Below are positions 13,886-25,800 of a stretch of DNA of 64,000 nt, piece by piece. The notes under the pieces are model-generated. The model was not told the origin of the DNA. It did no database searches and was given only the letters and a program-made list of their open reading frames with translations. Every line of letters begins with the position of its first letter. Within the stretch, counting starts at the first letter, position 1. The position numbers were made by a program, and so were the translations under genes. Location of the stretch: the NCBI RefSeq assembly GCF_000189635.1, contig NW_002476334.1:186001-250000 (forward strand). The letters are read 5' to 3'. The stretch is from Tetrahymena thermophila SB210. Its lineage: Eukaryota; Ciliophora; Oligohymenophorea; Hymenostomatida; Tetrahymenidae.

Positions 13886-14192
13886 GATAGATTATCATTT
13901 GATAATAAAATTTTTAATATCTTCAGAATAAATTACTCCCAAAAAAAAAACATAATTTTGGTTTATAAATAAATCTTTCTTTCCACAAAGACTTAATCTC
14001 TAGCCTCTTTTTGATATTATGTAATAAAAACAACTATTTTCTATTTTCCACTTCTAATTTTATAAATTAGCAAAACCAACAAAAAATTTGAAATCCTCAA
14101 ATATAAATAAAAAACTCATATAAATATTATAAAAAATTATCCATCTATCTATAACTTATTTGTATATATACATCGCTTTTGTAAAATAAATA

Positions 14193-14492
14193 TTTTCTTT
14201 ATTTCTTTCTCTCACAATTTCGTTTTAATAAATATATTTAATAAAATCCTATCCAATTATAACATCCTTTTTATATTCCGACTCATTTTAGTTATATCTA
14301 TCTATCTAACTATCTATCTATAGCTTTATTATCAAATAAATTTCTTTTAGAACAATTTAAATGATAAGAACAGAATAATAAACTCATAAGAATTTAATAA
14401 TCATTAAGAGAAACTCACACAAATACTTACAATAAAAAATAAAATTATGGATATTTTATTTTATGTAATTTATTTTGAATTTCTAAATTATC
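14193..14492 (+). repeat. direct repeat, copy A
   Basis: First copy of a ~300-bp AT-rich element. Shared landmarks with copy B are ACAATTTCGTTTTAATAAA, a CTATCTATC microsatellite, TTTATTATCAAATAAATTT and AGAGAAACTCACACAAATAC. Differences are scattered substitutions and small indels, so this is an old local duplication. Confidence 0.8.
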
Positions 14493-14560
14493 TAAATAAA
14501 TTTCTTTATTTATTCTTAAAATTTATGAAAAAAAAAATTGTTTTATCAAAAATAACAACT

Positions 14561-14875
14561 ATTTTCTTTATTTCTTTTACCACAATTTCGTTTTAATAAA
14601 ATATATTTAACAAAATCCTATCAAATTATAATATCCTCTTTGTATTCCCACTCATTGTAGTTCTTACTATCTATATACCTATCTATCTATGTATGTATCT
14701 ATCTATAACTTTATTATCAAATAAATTTTGTGTAGAACAAATTAAATGCTAAGAATAGTAAAATAAACTCACAAGAATTTAATAATTATTTAGAGAAACT
14801 CACACAAATACTTACAATAAAAAATAAAATTATGGATATTTTATTTTATGTAATTTATTTTGTATTTCTAAATTA
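14561..14875 (+). repeat. direct repeat, copy B
   Basis: Second copy of the element at 14193-14492, same orientation, about 370 bp downstream, with the same order of landmarks and a slightly longer TATC-type microsatellite. No open reading frame is conserved between the copies, so the unit is probably non-coding. Confidence 0.8.
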
Positions 14876-15367
14876 TGTTATAAAATTTTAATATTTATTT
14901 GTTAAAATTAATCAATAAAAAAATTGTTTTACAAAAAATAACAAGTATTTTTTTTATTTTAATTTAAAATTAAATAAGTTGAAAATAAATCCATTTTTTT
15001 AATTAATAATGCTAAAAATAATTTAAACATTAAATTACTTCTCCAAAATTAAAATTCTATTTCATCTTTTTTTTTTAATGTGTTTTTAAATTTAGCATGC
15101 AAAAAAAAAATATTTTAAAAAAAATTAAATTGCAAAAGGATAATTAAAGTAGAAGATAGAGCAAACATATCTATTTATATTTAATTTTTATATGAGATGA
15201 TAAGGAATAATTAAAAACTGAAGGGCTGAACCAATAAATTACATAGTCCTCAATTCAAAGAATTAGCTGATTAAATTTAGTAAAAGATAATTTTATCATA
15301 TATTTAATTAGAAAATTACAATATAAAAATTATATAGATTTCAAGCTAAATAAGATAAGGTATTTAA

Positions 15368-17283
15368 ATGAGCAAGTCCCATAGATAAGAAGTAGAGTAA
15401 GTACTTGGTAATCAAAGAGATTAGTTTTAATAAGAATATAACGAGGATTAAGACGATCTTGATGCTGTAGAATTAGACGATTAGTTTAAAAATGATGCTT
15501 AGTATAAAGAACTCATTGGAGGTCTTAAAAGTGATCAACCTATTATTGGTAAAAAATCAAGTAGAAATTTAGAAGATCTCCCCAAATATAAGGGAAAAAA
15601 AGTAACACGTAAAGAAATGGAAGAAATTGATCAATAAGATTTAATGATTAGTGATTCAGAATTAGAAGATGATGATGAAGAAGAAGATAATGATGTTGAT
15701 AACTCCAGCTAGTAAAGCTAGTAAGATTAAGATTCAGAATAAAGTGAAGATGATAATGAAGAAGAATCTGAAGATGAAAAGCCTAAAGTTATTAAAAATA
15801 AATCAAATGGAAAAAGAAAATTAAGTAAAGAATTAAATGATAGCGAAGAAGAATCAGGACATGAAGAAGAAGGAGATGACGATGATGAAGAATCAAAACA
15901 CTTGAAAAAAATAGCTAAAAAACTTGTTGAATAAAAGAAAAATAAGTAATTTTTAGCGATTTAGGAATTGAATTGCTAATATATTCTTTATACCCAACCT
16001 AATTTTATATAAATAAAGGACTTATTTGCAAGATTAAATGAATGTTGATGATATTATTGATGAGATAGATTAAGAAGATTAAGACCTTAAATAAGAAACT
16101 CAAAAATAGCAAGATGATGAGGTAAAATATATAAAAATCAAGGTTATTAGTATGTGATAAATACTTTTTTTTAAAATAATAGATGCAAAAGGCTAAGGCT
16201 GTCAGATAATAAATATAACTTTGGAAAGAACTTGTGTTTGTAAGATTTAACATGCATAAAAACTTAGAATTGGTTAAGAAGCTTCCTAGCCCTTAAGATA
16301 TCGGTGGATTTGACTCTAAGGAAAATAATCAAAATAAAAAATACTTAGAATTAAATATTTTAAGAAATATTGATTTAATATAAAAAATAAGAGGAAACCT
16401 TACAGAAAAAGCTAATGGCCCTAAAGATCGTATCTTAAGAAAAAACAATATAAAGTTATTGTAAAAGTTTATCAATCACAATAATATTGTAAGAGATCAG
16501 TATGAAAATGAAAATGAATTAAACATTAAAAGTATGTGGTAGTAATTTGAGGAATCTTTTGACAACATGCACAATTGGATGGAAGAAAATATCCTTAAGT
16601 GGAGTCAAAAAACTTAACTTTTAAACTCAATTAATTTAAAACGTAATGGAATGAGTGCTCTTATTCATACTCCTATTGGATAAACATAGAAAGCCATGTA
16701 GCAAATTGATAATCTTATTTATAAAAGCTAGCTTAAGCGTACATCATTTAGAATTTTAGGTAGGGACATTTCTAATGTACAAAAAGAAACTGACCAAGAA
16801 ATATTTGATGATAGTGATTTATATCATGAGCTATTAAAGGAATACATGACAGAAATAGAAGAAAATAAAGAAGTAGGCGAAGACGGGTTATTATTTGATT
16901 CTACAAGACTTTATCTTTTAGAAAGAAAACTCAAGCAATAAGAAAAGAAGTAAAAAATAGTTGATAGAAGAGCTTCAAAATCTAGAAAGATCCGCTTTGA
17001 TGTTCACTAAAAATTAGTTAACTTTATGAATCCCATAGATAATAAAGAATTACTTGAAGGACGTAATGAAATCATAAAATGTTTATTCGGTAAATTCGAA
17101 AATGAAGAAGAAGAAAACTAATAATAACAAAATGAAAGCAATGAAAATGGTAGTAAAAATAAAGCAAACGGAAAATCTACAGACCTCAAAGAAGAACCTT
17201 CCTTAAATAAAAAACGCAAACTAGGTTCTTCTAAAAGTAAAAATATTTAAAATAATGATGACGATGACGTATAACTAATTTGA
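15368..17283 (+). CDS. AATF: AATF/Bfr2 (Traub-domain) ribosome biogenesis protein
   Basis: Three exons (15368-15945, 16019-16121, 16183-17283) join in consistent phase to give 593 residues. Residues 1-225 are strongly acidic (Asp/Glu runs). Residues about 230-275 match the AATF leading domain, with LWKELVFVRFNMHKNLE and a following L-P. About 488-510 is the diagnostic TRAUB signature (SKSRKIRFDVHQKLVNFM). A short basic/acidic tail follows. AATF/Che-1 and yeast Bfr2 act in the nucleolus in the small-subunit processome during early 18S rRNA maturation. Length fits the family (yeast about 530, human 560). Two short introns interrupt the acidic N-terminal half, and one contains a TGA in the read-through frame, which supports splicing. 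Confidence 0.92.
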
Positions 17284-18545
17284 TTATATGCTATTTTTTA
17301 TTCTCTGTAATATATGTGATTTAAAATAAAATGTTTAGTAGATTAACTTTTTTTTTAATTTTAAAATGAAATTCAAAAAGAATATTTTCATTCAACTTTT
17401 AATTTTTGAAAGTGAAATTAACATTTTTGTGCACTATTTTGTTAAATAACATTTAAAATACCATTATAAATATGCTATTTGCTAGTCAAAGATATAGGTT
17501 TATAATTAAATTATTCATTTCAGTATATCTCATATTAAATTAAACATAATAAATTCTCCTTAAAAATATAAATATGAAATAAATCTAACTTTAATATTTT
17601 CAATAGAAGCTAAAGTTCCTTTCAAAAGAAAAATGATCATAAAAATTACATCAAAAAATTATATTTAAAAATCCAAATGATAGGTAGTTAATGTTATAAT
17701 AATTTGCAAGTGATAAAAATACATAAAATGCATTAGAATGTTAATCATTTTTAATTCTAGCTATTTTATAAAGGTTTCCAGAAACGACCATATTTTTTAA
17801 CTTTTTAAGGTTTTAAATGGAAAACCCAGCGCCATTCTTCTTCTTAATTTTATTCTTATTCCTAGGCCATTTTTTCCTTATTGACATACTTATGCTACAA
17901 CATTTGCGCTCTAATTGAGATGAGTCTGTAGTATTCGAAATTCTCATATTTATAAACAAAATATCTAGAAATATTTCTGATTTTAGTTTTGTCATTAATG
18001 TAGACTAGATTTAAAATATATTTATTTAGTTTATAATAAAAATTTAAATAAAATAGATACATTATTTTAACATTCCTAATAAATTCATTTCTTAAATGTT
18101 TATTCTATATGCTAATGAAAAATACAATTTTTTCCTACGAACTTGTATGCCTTAAATAAAATACTTCAATCCAATTTAGATTTTAATTAAAAAATAATCT
18201 TTGAAAAAGAAGCATAAATAAATCTTTTTGTTCACTCATAAAGCTTATTTCTCTACATTATAACTAAAGTAGAATTTTAAAAGCACAACAACAAAAATAT
18301 AAAAATTTATTAAGCTACTAAAATTTTATTTATTCTATGTCTCTATGAAAGGTAACTATAGCATCAAAATTTTAATTTAAAAACAACTATTTTAAATAAA
18401 AAATAAATTTAAACAATATGAATAATTTAAATTTTCTACACTTTTATATCTACAGTAATACTCATAAAAAATCCTCCCTGAGGAATTTTCAGACTTCATA
18501 AGGCCGAGGGTAGTAGTTATACAATATTTTTATTACAAATGCCTT
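17284..18545. other. convergent intergenic region with two less AT-rich islands
   Basis: Lies between the stops of AATF (+) and the channel gene (-). Island 1, 17813-17995, is clearly less AT-rich than its surroundings and is open on both strands under the ciliate code. Island 2, about 18471-18516, is nearly balanced in GC. Both are discussed as findings. The rest shows nothing recognisable. Confidence 0.5.
17813..17995 (-). other. possible small gene or gene remnant
   Basis: On the minus strand, ATG at 17995 opens a 60-residue frame even in the standard code, and under the ciliate code it continues about 50 codons further to TGA. It is basic and has a Lys-rich stretch. On the plus strand ATG at 17818 gives a 33-codon hydrophobic peptide. 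Neither resembles a family I know. Composition favours coding, but the strand cannot be decided. Confidence 0.2.
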
Positions 18546-21500
18546 TCATTAACTATTTTTTTCACTATTTAATGTATTTTTTATTTGAATTTACATATAT
18601 TATTCATTATTTTAATCATAAATTTGATTGTTAAAATCGTCTTATGCATTTTTATTATAATTATCATCATCATAGTTGTCAATATCATCATCATTATCTT
18701 GTTTTTTCAATTTATTATTAGTTTTAACTTTTGATATTGGAGAAACTGAAAGCTAAGATAATTTTTTTTTTAATGAAGGAGACGATTCATGAGAAGATTA
18801 TGAAGAGGATGACGATGAAGAGGAAGAAGAAGATTTATAAGTCTACTTTATAAGATTTAGAGAAATTATTTTATTATTTGGCAAAGAAGTTCTTCTTAAG
18901 CTTTATTTTAAATCAATTGAACGAGAATTATTTGAACGAATATTTATGATATTTGTCGAATCTACTTAATCTTCTAAATCTGCTTAGGAACAGTTTTCTT
19001 AAACACTTTTAATGGATTTTAAATCAGATTCAATAGAAGATCTTCTTTTATTTAAGTTTTAGAACTTGATTCCATTAAATTTATTTGTATCTATTTAAAA
19101 ACTTTTTAATTTTTAAAGCTTAGGTTGAGGACTTGCATTTTCTTGATTAATGTCTTAGTTAAAATCTTAAGATGCAGAATATTTTTTTAATGCATAATCA
19201 AGGAATGATCTGGATTTTACCATTAAAGATTTTCTCCTAAACTATTGATTAAGTTAAATTATTCTCTATTTTTGTTGCTTCGAATAAGGTTTGCTGTTAT
19301 ATTTTTTTTAGTTTATTGTTTAATGATAAACAGAGTTAGGACCTGAAAATTCTTATTTTTATTTTTCAAAGATGCATAGATCATCATCTAAATACTCACA
19401 TGACTTTAATATATTTGCATTAGAAGACTACTAACTTTATTTTGGTTTATTGCTAGAGTCAAATATAAATGACTACGAATTCTATCTTAGAGGAGAGTGA
19501 ATTAGCTAATTATGCAATAAATTTGATGATTATTATGTTAATCTCCTGGTTATAGTTTTAGATTTAACAATGTTTTTAATGTTTTTCATCACAATTTAAT
19601 TAGAATATTTAATGACCTTGTCAAAATTAAATTTAACAAAATAAACACTGAATATTTTTAAGCGATCTAAGTCTTCAAGCGATTCTTTTATTTTGAAGTT
19701 ATTTAGCAAAGACATGTTGTTTTGTTCAGTTTTTGGGAATAGCTGAGTGTTTGAGCTACTATGTCTGTAGGAAGGTGTGCTCTAAGGATGCTTGAAAGAT
19801 TCTTTCCTCGAAATTGATAGATTGTATAATTTATTCAGAGCTTTATGCGACCATTATGGTGAAGATTCTGCATACTATTAATCACTCTCATAATTTTTTG
19901 ATTAGTTGTGAAATGAATGAGCTATAACTTTCTCTAATGTAAAGGTCTTTTAGCTTTCAGGCTAATGTTTAGCACTTTCTTTTTGCATATGTGCAGCTTT
20001 ATCGGATTTCCGTTTAGAAGAAATTCTATTTTAAAGTTAAGGAGATGTAGAAGGAATCTAATTATTATTTTTATTCTTTGAAATATTTTTTCTTAAAGTT
20101 GGGGTTGACTTCATTTCATTATTGCTGGAAGTAATGGAATTATCATGTAGCGAATATGGAATTTAATTCTACTCAAAATGGTTAATTTTCTTCTTATTTT
20201 TGAACTGAGAGAACTAAAAGTTCTTAGATTATCTGTACTGAGCCATTGGTGAATCTACTGTTAATAAAAATTTAATTAATTAATGTCTTAGAATAAATTT
20301 AATTATTGCTAATTTTTGTTTAATAAAGTTTTATTTTTTACTTTCTTGGGAAGGATCAACAGTGCCATTTATTATTTATTGATTTGGTTTATTGTATTTC
20401 AATTTTTAAAAATTACTCAAAACTCCTCCTTTTTTTGATACTGACTTATTTTAAGAATCTTTGTAAATTTATAACTTATTAACTGAGCTAGGAGATTTTT
20501 CTATAGATTATATTTTATTTTAGGTAGGTACTTACATAAATGTTATTTAATCATCCTAATTGATATGATCGAAATTTGAAAATTAAATATGAAAATCTTG
20601 TCCATCAGATTGCTACTAGTTTTCTTTTTTTGAAGTAAATGATTTAGGACTCTCTTTTTTTTAAAGGTTTTCTAAATTTTCTTTCTCCCTTCCTACACTC
20701 ATTTCACTTTCGCTCATCAGCTCTGAACTCTATATAAACATATTTTTTATTGCCATTTAGAATAAAAATAATAGACAAATAACTTTACTTCGTCACTTTT
20801 GATTGAATTTTCATATTCTTAGCTGCTACTATTTTCATCAGTATACTCTTATATACAGTAGTCATCCTAAGAATCTTCTGTGCTTTATTTAGCAAGATAT
20901 TCTTAGTTTTTTTCGATAAAATCTTGAATTTTATAAGTATTTCTACCAAGCTCATTAAGGGCTCTTTCTCTAATTTGAAATAAAAATTAATGATGGTTTG
21001 TTTAAAAAGAGTGGAAATATTACTTGAATTATTTTCTTCTATCTTTTTTTTGCCTTTACTGATGAGTAGAATATTCCATTTTAATAATCTTATATTTGTC
21101 TGGTATATAATGAATATATGGACATTCAACATAACTATGTTTAGTAGAATTATCACAACAATAACACTTTAATCCAATTTTTTCGTACTATCCAGAGCTA
21201 ACTAGATCTTTAATCATACAAAACGATTCATTATCTTAAGGGAATTCTTTGAGTAAATCTATAAAATCTTGTCTACGAATATAAAGCAACTTTGTAAAAT
21301 CGAGACTTCTTGCAGATATTTTTCTTTCTGTACCTGTAAAAAAGCTTTATTCTCCAAAACTTGATCCCTTTTCTAAGACTTTGAGTGATTTGTGTAGTCC
21401 ACTATTATTTCTATAGATAGCATTTAAAATAAATAATTCAACAATTAAAATAATTTTACCTTTTTTTCTGATTAATTATAGTAAACAATTCTATTTTTCC

Positions 21501-23343
21501 CTTTTCAATAAAATATATATCATGATGGTCTACCTAATTCTAAGAAAAAATAATTTATTCAGGTGTGCAATGCATCTCTTATATCAACGGAAGAGTTTTT
21601 TAAAGCAGTTTATCAGTAAAATTATAGTTGAAGATAGGAGAGTCTTTTAGAATAATCTTATTCGCTTCAATCAACAGTCTCTATTTTAGAGTTTCTGAGA
21701 GCTAAGAAAGAATTTACTATTCTAATTAACTTTTATTCTATTTGCTTTCCTTCCAATAATAATCTAAGTATTCTCTAATCTAGTACTGTAAAGAAAAACT
21801 AATATTTCTTTACTCCATATAATTATTTAGAATCATAAAATATTTTTATGATTGTCTACTTTAGCTTTAGAGCTCTTCAAATATGATACCAATCTAATTT
21901 AAAGCGTAAGCAAATATACCACATGATATAAGCATTATTATAATTGTTATTAAAATTTCTATATAATTAACTGGAACTATATCTCCATAACCAACTGTTA
22001 CCATTGTAACAGTGACAAAATAGTAAGCCTTAAGATATATTATGTACCATTCTTCATCTTGTAACTTTAATTTCATAATTATTTTAAACAAAAAATATTA
22101 AAATCAGTTTTTAAAATAGAAATTTTATTTTTTTAATTAATTTTGTTTTTAAATTATAATAAAAAAAAATAAGTATTTATCCTTAGCTAAAATAATAAGT
22201 GAATGCTTAATTTACTCGACTGTAAGAAATCCAATTGTTCTATTGACCTGTATTTTCTCCTGTGTATATCCAAATACAGGAAAATATATGTGTAAAAATG
22301 AGTGTTGTAGATAATAATTTGAAAAGCTAGAGCAGATTGAGTGCAACATGTTACATCCTTATAATTTCTTCTAATTTGCGAAATATTCTCGTAAAACACC
22401 TTATTTTACAAAAGAAGGAAAGGAGAAAAAAGCTAGTTATGCTAACTGAATTCTAATGCTTTAAAAAATAAGCTATAAGAGGTATGATACTCATCAAATC
22501 AACGAACAGCATATTTTTAATGTAATTTTGAGCGATTCTAGTCCTCGAGGTAATCAATTCACCTTTTTCAAAAAATCCTGTATTAAAGTTAACAGCAATA
22601 TCAAAACTTAGTATAATAACTAGCGTTTTAAGAAAATAAATACTGATTATTTCTTCTAGTAAAATATTATTAGATAAATGTATTGGAATAGTAAACATAA
22701 AAGTTATTATCCCTATTATTTGAAGCATATCCCATGAAAGTTTGTATTTATTTTATGGTTAAAAAACAGGAATAAACTTTCTTAGTCTATCTAATGTTTT
22801 ATTGGTGGTTTTTTTCTAAGTTTCCTCTATAAGTTATTGACTTTTCTCTAGATTTTTATCTGTAGATTTATCATTTATCAAAGAATATTGTTTACTTTTC
22901 AAGAATTAGAATCTACGAAGAGGTAGATTATTAATAAAGTTTTTTGCAATCTTTTTCATTTTAAGTTGGGCAATAAGGTTTAAAAATTTATTTGACTTTT
23001 CTTTTTCATCTTGTTAAGATAAATCTTATCCAATATTTTAATTTGATTGTTGAAAATTTTAAGAATTCTACTAAGTGTTTAAATATTATGATTAGCTAGT
23101 CTTTTTAAACTATAACTGACTGCCATATATTTCTTATAAGCTCGTTTTTTTATTTGGCTCTGTAAATACTTCCTCATTTTATTAAATCCCTTGCTCATTA
23201 AATATCCTAAGCCTAGCTATACTGTTTTTGTTTTTCAATGATACCGATTTTTTAATTTTATTCTTCGAAGCCATTTGCTATAAAATCTCCTCAGAAGTTT
23301 ATCTCTTGACTTGCAAAGGCTTTGAGCTTTCTGTTTCAAGCAT
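18546..23343 (-). CDS. cyclic-nucleotide-gated-type K+ channel (CNG/HCN/KCNH superfamily)
   Basis: Four exons (23343-22216, 22064-21460, 21410-20789, 20729-18546) with phase-consistent introns of 151, 49 and 59 nt give 1512 residues. Residues 1-230 are charged cytoplasmic sequence. About 240-440 holds S1-S6, including an Arg/Lys-bearing S4-like helix. The pore has the potassium-selectivity filter T399-V-G-Y-G-D404. A C-linker and cyclic-nucleotide-binding fold follow, with F596-G-E and a downstream Arg typical of the phosphate-binding cassette. Just after it comes a Cys/His cluster (CYCCDNSTKHSYVEC) that may bind metal. The remaining 700+ residues are low-complexity Ser/Asn/Gln-rich sequence with a serine run near the C-terminus, probably a regulatory tail. 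Ciliates have large families of such K+ channels controlling membrane potential and ciliary beating. Ligand binding is inferred. Confidence 0.9.
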
Positions 23344-23986
23344 GGTGAAAAAATAATATCCTGGAAAGCTAAGCGGTACTTAAATTTGACTTTCTAAAGT
23401 AAATTTATTGTTGCTTTTTACTTATCAATGCAAAATTAACTTTTCTCAATTGAAACAAAAATTTTTTTAGTATTTTCTACTTAATATGTTAAATTTAAGT
23501 ATTAAATATTTTGAAAAATAGCAATAATAATAATACAAAAACAAAGTGTAAAATCTAAGTTACTAGACTTAATCTTTATATCGCTAGAATGAAATATATT
23601 TCGTGGTACACTCAATATTTTACATAAAAATATCAGTATGGAAAATAATTATCAAAATATTATTAAAATTTATGTTAAATTTCTAAATGAAATCGATAGA
23701 TACAAAAACTGTTCATCATAAAACTACTAAAGAAGTAGAGATTAATTTGATAAAATTAAATTTAAAATGTAATAAATATTAAAAAGAAATTTTTTTTTGA
23801 ATTAAAGCTATCTATCTATCTACAGTTAAACAAATTTATATTTTTTCACATGTGAATTTTAATTAATTAATTGATAATGAATAAGTAACTATAAAATAAT
23901 TTAAAAGGCTATAAAAATATTTAATTATAATAAAATATAAAAGAACTAATTTAAAAAGATATCAGGTTATTCGTTTGCTAACTTAT
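23344..23986. other. intergenic between two minus-strand genes
   Basis: AT-rich spacer containing the channel promoter and the 3' flank of the single-pass membrane protein gene. A short CTATCTATCTA run lies at about 23810-23822. Nothing else recognised. Confidence 0.5.
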
Positions 23987-24841
23987 TCAATATTCTTTAA
24001 AAAGTATATCAGGAGATTGATCATTGTATTTAAAAGGTTATACTGATAAATCGTCAATAAGTTATTAAAATGTTTTTTCTACTTCTTAAACCTTCTAAGC
24101 AAATTCAGGATCTTCTCTCCTGTATTATATAGTAATTTTATCAAATGTTTCTCTAGGAGAGCCTGGACATTAATCCAATCCTTCATTTATCAGAAGCTCT
24201 CTTTTAGTTTCAGGTATCTATAATTCCCTATTCTTTTTAAAGAATTTTGGGTTTTCTAATTTCATCTCTACTTCTCCTTCTTCTTTCAATTCCTAAAATG
24301 CCTTTATATATTTTTTAGCTACTATCTTAAAGAACTTAGTATGGATATTATAAATCTTTTCTTTAGAAAATTTATTCAATACACTTTGATCAACATCCAT
24401 ATTTGGAGGAATTCCTTGACATGAATTTGAAAATATCTCTTCTATCTCAGTACTAATTTAATACAATTAAGAATCGTTAACAAAGTCAATTTCTACAGCA
24501 TGATTAAAGTCTTCTAAGCTAATTTCAAATTTTGCACACAAAAGTTTCTTGATGTTTTCTACATAAGCTCTTGCAATTTCAGCTATATAATCATCGAATG
24601 ATAAATTTGGTGGTAAAGAGGCACCTAAATCAAGCTATTTAAGCAATCTAACTCTTGTTTCTATGATCTGTAAAGAAATGTTGAACATCTACTTCTTTAG
24701 CTCTTTACATACATTGATAATAACCTATCTTGGAACTTTATAAGTTACTGGTTGTTCTTATTTAATATAAAAATATGCAAACAAGCCTCCTAATGCTAAG
24801 GCTGCTCCTCCAGCTATTAATCCTAATTTTGATTTCTCCAT
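23987..24841 (-). CDS. single-pass membrane protein, unknown function
   Basis: A single exon of 284 codons, ATG at 24841 to TGA at 23987. Residues 5-27 form one Gly/Ala/Leu-rich transmembrane helix (LGLIAGGAALALGG), probably a signal anchor with the bulk of the protein on one side. The soluble part (30-284) is predicted mostly helical, rich in Lys/Glu, with no motif I recognise. No start further upstream is in frame. It lies head to head with the TPR-protein gene across 959 bp and downstream of the channel gene on the same strand. Confidence 0.75.
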
Positions 24842-25800
24842 TTTTCTAAATAATTTTTTGATAGTAGTCTTTTAATTTGAAAATTAATTTGTTCTAAAAC
24901 TTTCTAAATCAAGATATAAATAAAAACCTTAAACTAGAAAGTGATAGATATATAGTCAGATAAACAATCTAGGTATTTCCTGATATTAGAACTTAGAAAT
25001 ATTTAAAATGATTAAATAAAATCTGATACCTTTTTTTTATCTATATATTCTAATAAATATTCTATTTTAAGTAAAAAACTAAAACTCCTTCAATTGAGCT
25101 ATTTCTATGCAAATCTGTAATAAGAGATTTCAGTACTGATTATAGTTTTATTTCAGTATTTATTTAAAAAATTCAAGATGTTAATCTTTCAAAAACTTAA
25201 GTAGCTTAATAATTTATCTTTATTTCAATCTTAAGATTTAACTAAAATATTTATTATATTTTAAATCTGAATGTCATAAAACAAATTATATAAAGATGAA
25301 AATTATAACAAATAAGATTTGTTAGACTAGTTTTAGCTATTATTTTAGAAAATTTAATCTTTATATTTGAAATAAGCAAAAAAATTTAGACATATAACAT
25401 ATAATTTAATTATTATAAATATTATAAATTAGCTATTATTATGTATTAAAATTAGAATAAAAGAGTTAACTAAATTAAAAAACATATAATTTAAATATCA
25501 TTCAAATGGACCTAAAAATTTAAATGGAACTTTGAAAACACCAAAAAAATTGATCTCATCAAGCTATTTGTCAAGAAAATAGCGAGAATTGAATAATTAA
25601 CTATTTAATTTGCTTTGGTCTATATTGATTGAATAATCTTAAAAAATTAATACAATTTGAAATACAATCAACTTTATTCAAAAAATTTTAAATAAAAAAC
25701 AGGTTTTTAAACATATTTATAAATTATAAAAGTAGCAGTAGAATAAATAAAAAAATACTATTTTCAATATATTGATTGGATCAAAATATTTTTCGTTAAG
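24842..25800. promoter_or_regulatory. divergent intergenic region (shared promoter area)
   Basis: Separates a minus-strand membrane-protein gene and the plus-strand TPR gene, so both promoters must lie here. Sequence is AT-rich; no specific element recognised. Confidence 0.4.

Larger units (their letters stand above)
13886..15367. other. intergenic, holds a duplicated element
   Basis: Spacer between two + strand genes. It contains two diverged direct copies of a roughly 300-bp sequence, listed separately, each with an internal TATC microsatellite. No gene seen. Confidence 0.6.

Noticed and set aside
21894-22728. Several short minus-strand standard-code ORFs as separate channel-fragment genes
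   Set aside because: Under TAA/TAG = Gln and with phase-consistent introns they merge into one 1512-residue channel gene; no pseudogene is needed.
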